NCBI GenBank assembly: GCA_030040825.1
Contig: JASHSY010000142.1
Coordinates: 1 to 11,965 of the forward strand
DNA length: 11,965 nt
From: Xanthobacteraceae bacterium
GTDB lineage: Bacteria; Pseudomonadota; Alphaproteobacteria; Rhizobiales; Xanthobacteraceae
Reading direction: 5' to 3'
The notes beneath the pieces were generated by a model that made no database searches, was not told the DNA's origin, and saw only the letters and a program-made list of their open reading frames with translations. Positions 9,512 to 11,965 of this stretch are shown here, piece after piece. Each line of letters opens with the position of its first letter. The first letter of the stretch is position 1. Made by a program: the position numbers and the translations under genes.

Positions 9512-10078
9512 GTGACGCAATGGACTAGGCCGATTCTGGCCGCGCTGGCGATGATTTTCGTCATGATGCAGCCTCTCGCCGCGGCGGATCAGTCAGTGGC
9601 GGGGCTTTGGCAAAAGATCGACGAGGCGACCGGCAAGACCGTCGTCTGGTTCTTGTTCGTGGAGAACGGTAACGGCGTCTATGAAGGCGTCGCGGCAAAG
9701 CTGTTTCCGCGCCCCAATGAAGACCCCGGCAACGCATTTTGCACGCATTGCCGCGACGACCGCAAGAACGCCCCGATGTTGGGCCTGCCGATCATCAAGG
9801 ATATGCAGCGCGTAGGCCTGCGCTACGAGAACGGCAATATCCTCGATCCGCGCGACGGTAACATTTACAATGCCATGATGACCTTAAGCGCGGACGGCCA
9901 GACACTGACCGTCCGTGGTTATCTGGGCTTTGAGTTTCTTGGACGCAACGAGACTTGGTATCGGCTGCCGGATCGGGCGTTCAAAGAGCTCGATCCCGCT
10001 ATCCTGGCTAAATACTTGCCTGGACAGGCGGCGACAATAGCCGCCATGCGGCGTCGACCGACAAATCCGGTTCGCTGA
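9512..10078 (+). CDS. secreted DUF2147 domain protein
   Basis: Small exported protein whose family (DUF2147, PF09917) has no established role that I can name. With the chosen start it has 188 residues. A signal peptide is clear: basic start, hydrophobic core (ILAALAMIFVMM) and cleavage probably after LAAA at residue 25. The mature part opens with VAGLWQKID, as in this family, and contains VYEGVAAKLFPRP, a cysteine pair in FCTHC, GLPIIKDMQR, then ILDPRDGNIYNAMMTL and LTVRGYLGFEFLGRNETW near the end, all typical of the domain. GTG 9512 is preferred because GGAG lies 9 bases upstream; TTG 9509 (6 bases) and TTG 9497 are alternatives. It has its own upstream promoter candidate, is divergent from the acyltransferase gene, and ends at a strong terminator, so it appears monocistronic. 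Confidence 0.9.
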   Translation: MTQWTRPILAALAMIFVMMQPLAAADQSVAGLWQKIDEATGKTVVWFLFVENGNGVYEGVAAKLFPRPNEDPGNAFCTHCRDDRKNAPMLGLPIIKDMQRVGLRYENGNILDPRDGNIYNAMMTLSADGQTLTVRGYLGFEFLGRNETWYRLPDRAFKELDPAILAKYLPGQAATIAAMRRRPTNPVR

Positions 10079-10099
10079 AGCTCGCGGAGAATTGGGAAT

Positions 10100-10133
10100 T
10101 AATGACGCGGCCCGAATCCTGGCTGCGTCATTA
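10100..10133. terminator. two-way intrinsic terminator between convergent genes
   Basis: A 13-bp stem joins 10100-10112 (TAATGACGCGGCC) with 10121-10133 (GGCTGCGTCATTA), with one G-U wobble and an 8-base loop. It starts 21 bases after the DUF2147 stop and lies 2 bases beyond the stop of the minus-strand small protein gene. AT-rich flanks on both sides (GGGAATT and ATCTCATT) partly serve as the tails. Position and symmetry support a shared terminator. Confidence 0.75.
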
Positions 10134-10135
10134 TC

Positions 10136-10495
10136 TCATTGGTCGGCACCCAGACCGTACTCGCAACCCCGCGCCGCGTAGTGGTAACGCGCAACACCGT
10201 AGTTGTCGCGTTCGGTGACCGGATGACAGCGCGCCATCCATTTGCGTTCGCGCGCTGCAAGTTGCGCGTTTTGTGCTTCGCCGAGCGCCTGCGGCACAAC
10301 CCGGATATACGGATCGCCGCCGGTCGCCATCTGCGCCACGCAACTAAGGCTCTTTGCCGCAGCGAGGCAGCTCAGATCGACGACGGTCTCGGCATAAGCC
10401 GACGACAAGCTTACGACCGACACCACTAATGCAGCGCCCACGCGGGCAACCAACCTGGTAGCCGAAGACGCTTCGGCCGGATGACTGGTTAACAC
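10136..10495 (-). CDS. small secreted protein with four cysteines, unknown function
   Basis: A 119-residue protein that I cannot assign to a named family, though small exported proteins of this kind are common in Rhizobiales-type genomes. The N-terminus is a signal peptide with a positively charged start (TRLVARVG), hydrophobic core (AALVVSVVSLSS) and likely cleavage after AYA at residue 35. The mature part has four cysteines at positions 43, 52, 90 and 111, enough for two disulfide bonds in the periplasm, and conserved-looking segments WMARCHPV and ARYHYAARGCEYG. The start GTG 10495 follows a good Shine-Dalgarno (GGGAG, 6 bases away). The start and ribosome binding site sit inside an inverted repeat GGTTAAC/GTTAACC. 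It lies downstream of bluB with a 198-base gap and ends at the two-way terminator, so it is probably a separate unit. Confidence 0.8.
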   Translation of the reverse strand: MLTSHPAEASSATRLVARVGAALVVSVVSLSSAYAETVVDLSCLAAAKSLSCVAQMATGGDPYIRVVPQALGEAQNAQLAARERKWMARCHPVTERDNYGVARYHYAARGCEYGLGADQ

Positions 10496-10520
10496 AGCTC
10501 TCTCCCTGCGAGCGTTAACC
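10487..10520 (-). promoter_or_regulatory. inverted repeat enclosing the ribosome binding site of the small secreted protein
   Basis: GGTTAAC (10487-10493) and GTTAACC (10514-10520) are perfect 7-bp complements. On the mRNA they would pair, leaving the GGGAG ribosome binding site in a 20-base loop and the GTG start at the foot of the stem. It may control translation, or be a paired protein-binding site. Confidence 0.3.
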
Positions 10521-10536
10521 GCTTGGTTTCAAGCGG
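10519..10536. repeat. perfect short hairpin in the leader of the small secreted protein
   Basis: CCGCTTG and CAAGCGG (7 bp) with a GTTT loop lie directly upstream of, and sharing two bases with, the GGTTAAC repeat. No T-run follows on the minus strand, so it is not a plain terminator. It may alternate with the neighbouring repeat. Confidence 0.35.
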
Positions 10537-10693
10537 CACCGCTCTGGTTTTGGCGTCGCGCGGCGGTTTCAGGAGCGGTGTCCCGCACCCGGACAGGCGC
10601 AATGCGTCAGTGGAGAGAGAGCAAGGGCGGTGCCAGCAAATCTGCCCTGTTTTGGTACAGCAAAGCCGTCAAAAACCCGGCGCGCAGCGTGCG

Positions 10694-11341
10694 TTAACGT
10701 TTGAAAGTTACCGACGACGGCCGCCGCCGTTCTTCCCATTTCATTTGCTCGAGTTCGGGCACCGTGTCGTCGAACTGAGGATAACCAAGACAAAAATAGC
10801 CGATGAATTTCCACTCCGCCGGAACCTGCAGAAGCTCAGCGACTACTTTTGGATTGAGGATGGACACCCAGCCCATGCCGATGCCTCGGGCACGCGCCAC
10901 AAGCCAAATCGTATGCACCGCCGTCACTGCCGAATAGTCGATCATCTCGGGCATGGTGCGGCGCCCGAGGCCGTGGCCCTGCGCGGTCGCGCGATCGGCA
11001 AAAACCGCGAGGTGGCTCGGCGCCTCGTCCAAACCGGCAAGCTTTAATCGCGCGTAGAGCCCGGCCCGCTCGCTGTTCTGTGCGGCCAGCGCCTCGGCAT
11101 TGCAAGTTTCAAAGTCGCGCCGGACGGCGGCGCGTCGCGCTGCATCGGCAACAATCACAAAACGCCAAGGCTGACTAAGGCCGACCGAGGGAGCAAGGCA
11201 CGCCAGATCAATGAGGCTTTCGACCGCGCCGTCCGGCAGGGGATCGCGACGGAAGCGCCGAACGTCGCGCCGCCAGAGCAAAAGCTCGTGCAGTTGCGCG
11301 CGGAACGCGTCGTCGAAGGCGATTGGTGCCCCTGCCGCCAC
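10694..11341 (-). CDS. bluB: 5,6-dimethylbenzimidazole synthase BluB
   Basis: Cytoplasmic flavin-destructase of the nitroreductase fold. It breaks down reduced FMN with oxygen to give 5,6-dimethylbenzimidazole, the lower axial base of vitamin B12. The 215 residues fit the family. Signatures are RRDVRRF (24-30), in which D26 corresponds to the catalytic aspartate D32 of the Sinorhizobium enzyme, then LAPSVGLSQPWRFV (49-62) for flavin binding, LGRRTMPEMIDYS (125-137), and GMGWVSILNP (155-164), where S160 is the probable counterpart of the important serine S167. The C-terminus YFCLGYP is typical. The GTG start at 11341 has GGAGA 7 bases upstream, directly after the cobC stop, 15 bases away. Together with cobC it forms a cobalamin operon. 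The exact equivalence of S160 is inferred by eye. Confidence 0.95.
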   Translation of the reverse strand: MAAGAPIAFDDAFRAQLHELLLWRRDVRRFRRDPLPDGAVESLIDLACLAPSVGLSQPWRFVIVADAARRAAVRRDFETCNAEALAAQNSERAGLYARLKLAGLDEAPSHLAVFADRATAQGHGLGRRTMPEMIDYSAVTAVHTIWLVARARGIGMGWVSILNPKVVAELLQVPAEWKFIGYFCLGYPQFDDTVPELEQMKWEERRRPSSVTFKR

Positions 11342-11356
11342 GCTGATGTCTCCGCT

Positions 11357-11965
11357 TTATGCCGTTCGGCTTTCGCGAAATGATGCCATTGCCCGCTCCA
11401 ACCTCCGCCACTGTCGCTCATTCGCCGGCAAGCCGAAACGCAGCCACCCGGCATGATGCGGAAAGGTACGAACCCAGATGCCGGCGCGGCCTAAATGGTG
11501 AAACAGCGCTGACGCTGCCGGAGTGCGCACAAGCCGGAACAGGTTGGTGCCGCCGACACTATCAAGCTTTGCGGCAGTCAGGATCGCATCGAGCCGCCTC
11601 GCCGATGTCGCCAAATGCTTGCGCGTGCGCGCGATCCAGGCGGTGTCGGCCAGCGCTTTGGCGCCGACGGTGAGCGCAGGACCGGAGACCGCCCACGGGC
11701 CGAGCACGGACCGAATCCGCGCCGCCAGCGCCGGCGCGGCAAGCGCAAAGCCGAGCCGCAAGCCGGCAAGCCCAAAAAACTTCCCGAACGAGCGCAACAC
11801 CACGACGTTGTCGGCTGCAAGATTCCCCGTAAAGCTGAGGCCCGCGGCCGCTGCGTCCATGAACGCTTCATCGATGACCAGCAAGCCGCCGCGGCGGCGA
11901 CGCAACTCCGAGGCCAAACCGGCGAGAGCGTCGGGGGCGAAAATCCTTCCGTCGGGATTGTTCGG
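11357..11965 (-). CDS. cobC: threonine-phosphate decarboxylase CobC, 5' part outside the window
   Basis: PLP-dependent aminotransferase-fold enzyme of aerobic cobalamin synthesis. It decarboxylates L-threonine O-3-phosphate to (R)-1-amino-2-propanol O-2-phosphate, the linker between the corrin ring and the nucleotide loop. Only the C-terminal 202 residues are seen; the gene continues beyond 11965. The visible part opens with PNNPDGR, the cofactor-phosphate/substrate motif of this fold, then LLVIDEAFMD with the PLP-contacting aspartate, then RSFGKFFGLAGLRLGF, whose lysine (codon 11780-11782) is the Schiff-base residue, followed by the domain-closing arginine region WLRFGLP. The pattern also fits histidinol-phosphate aminotransferase in part, but the FFGLAGLRLGF form and the adjacent bluB favour CobC. 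It ends 15 bases before bluB and is the upstream gene of the pair. Confidence 0.9.
   Translation of the reverse strand, partial: PNNPDGRIFAPDALAGLASELRRRRGGLLVIDEAFMDAAAAGLSFTGNLAADNVVVLRSFGKFFGLAGLRLGFALAAPALAARIRSVLGPWAVSGPALTVGAKALADTAWIARTRKHLATSARRLDAILTAAKLDSVGGTNLFRLVRTPAASALFHHLGRAGIWVRTFPHHAGWLRFGLPANERQWRRLERAMASFRESRTA

Noticed and set aside
10671..10693. Possible terminator right after bluB with a TTTTT run on the minus strand
   Set aside because: A T-run exists, but the only stem before it is 4 bp (CGCA/TGCG) and not adjacent to the Ts, so I do not call it.
10523..11047. 174-codon plus-strand ORF opposite bluB
   Set aside because: Mostly antisense to bluB, whose motifs are intact; no domain or good start signal seen.

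Overview
The window reads as chromosomal DNA from an alphaproteobacterium. It is GC-rich, uses GTG starts, and carries the alphaproteobacterial neighbourhood leuS-lptE-holA and the aerobic-type cobalamin genes cobC and bluB. Hyphomicrobiales (Rhizobiales), in the Xanthobacteraceae/Nitrobacteraceae direction, is the most likely placement. This is inferred from gene order and protein style, not from a database search. No transposase, phage gene, CRISPR array, tRNA or rRNA was seen.

Left part (1-4601): a doubtful short minus-strand ORF, then a plus-strand housekeeping run. leuS (leucyl-tRNA synthetase) overlaps lptE (LPS-assembly lipoprotein) by 14 bases, and holA (DNA polymerase III delta) follows 97 bases later. 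holA ends tail-to-tail with the next minus-strand operon, only 10 bases away.

Middle (4612-9264, minus strand): a two-gene ABC importer operon of the NitT/TauT type. The first gene is a fused double-domain permease. The second is an ATPase with an extra C-terminal AAA-associated domain. No periplasmic binding protein gene is present, so the substrate is unknown. The roughly 340-base leader upstream of the permease is the most interesting non-coding part of the window: it can fold into two multi-segment hairpins followed by a terminator-like GC hairpin with a T-run, all in the direction of the operon. Further upstream is a multi-membrane-span acyltransferase-3 family protein. It has no visible Shine-Dalgarno sequence but has a perfect TATAAT box five bases before its ATG, suggesting a leaderless transcript.

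Right part (9265-11965): a divergent plus-strand secreted DUF2147 protein, which converges through a strong two-way terminator on a small secreted four-cysteine protein (minus). Beyond these lie bluB and the truncated cobC, an apparent minus-strand operon making two parts of the cobalamin lower loop: aminopropanol phosphate (CobC) and dimethylbenzimidazole (BluB). cobC runs off the right edge.

The genes do not form one new system. The best candidates for something undescribed are the structured leader of the ABC operon, the orphan transporter itself, and the compact regulatory structures around the small secreted protein.
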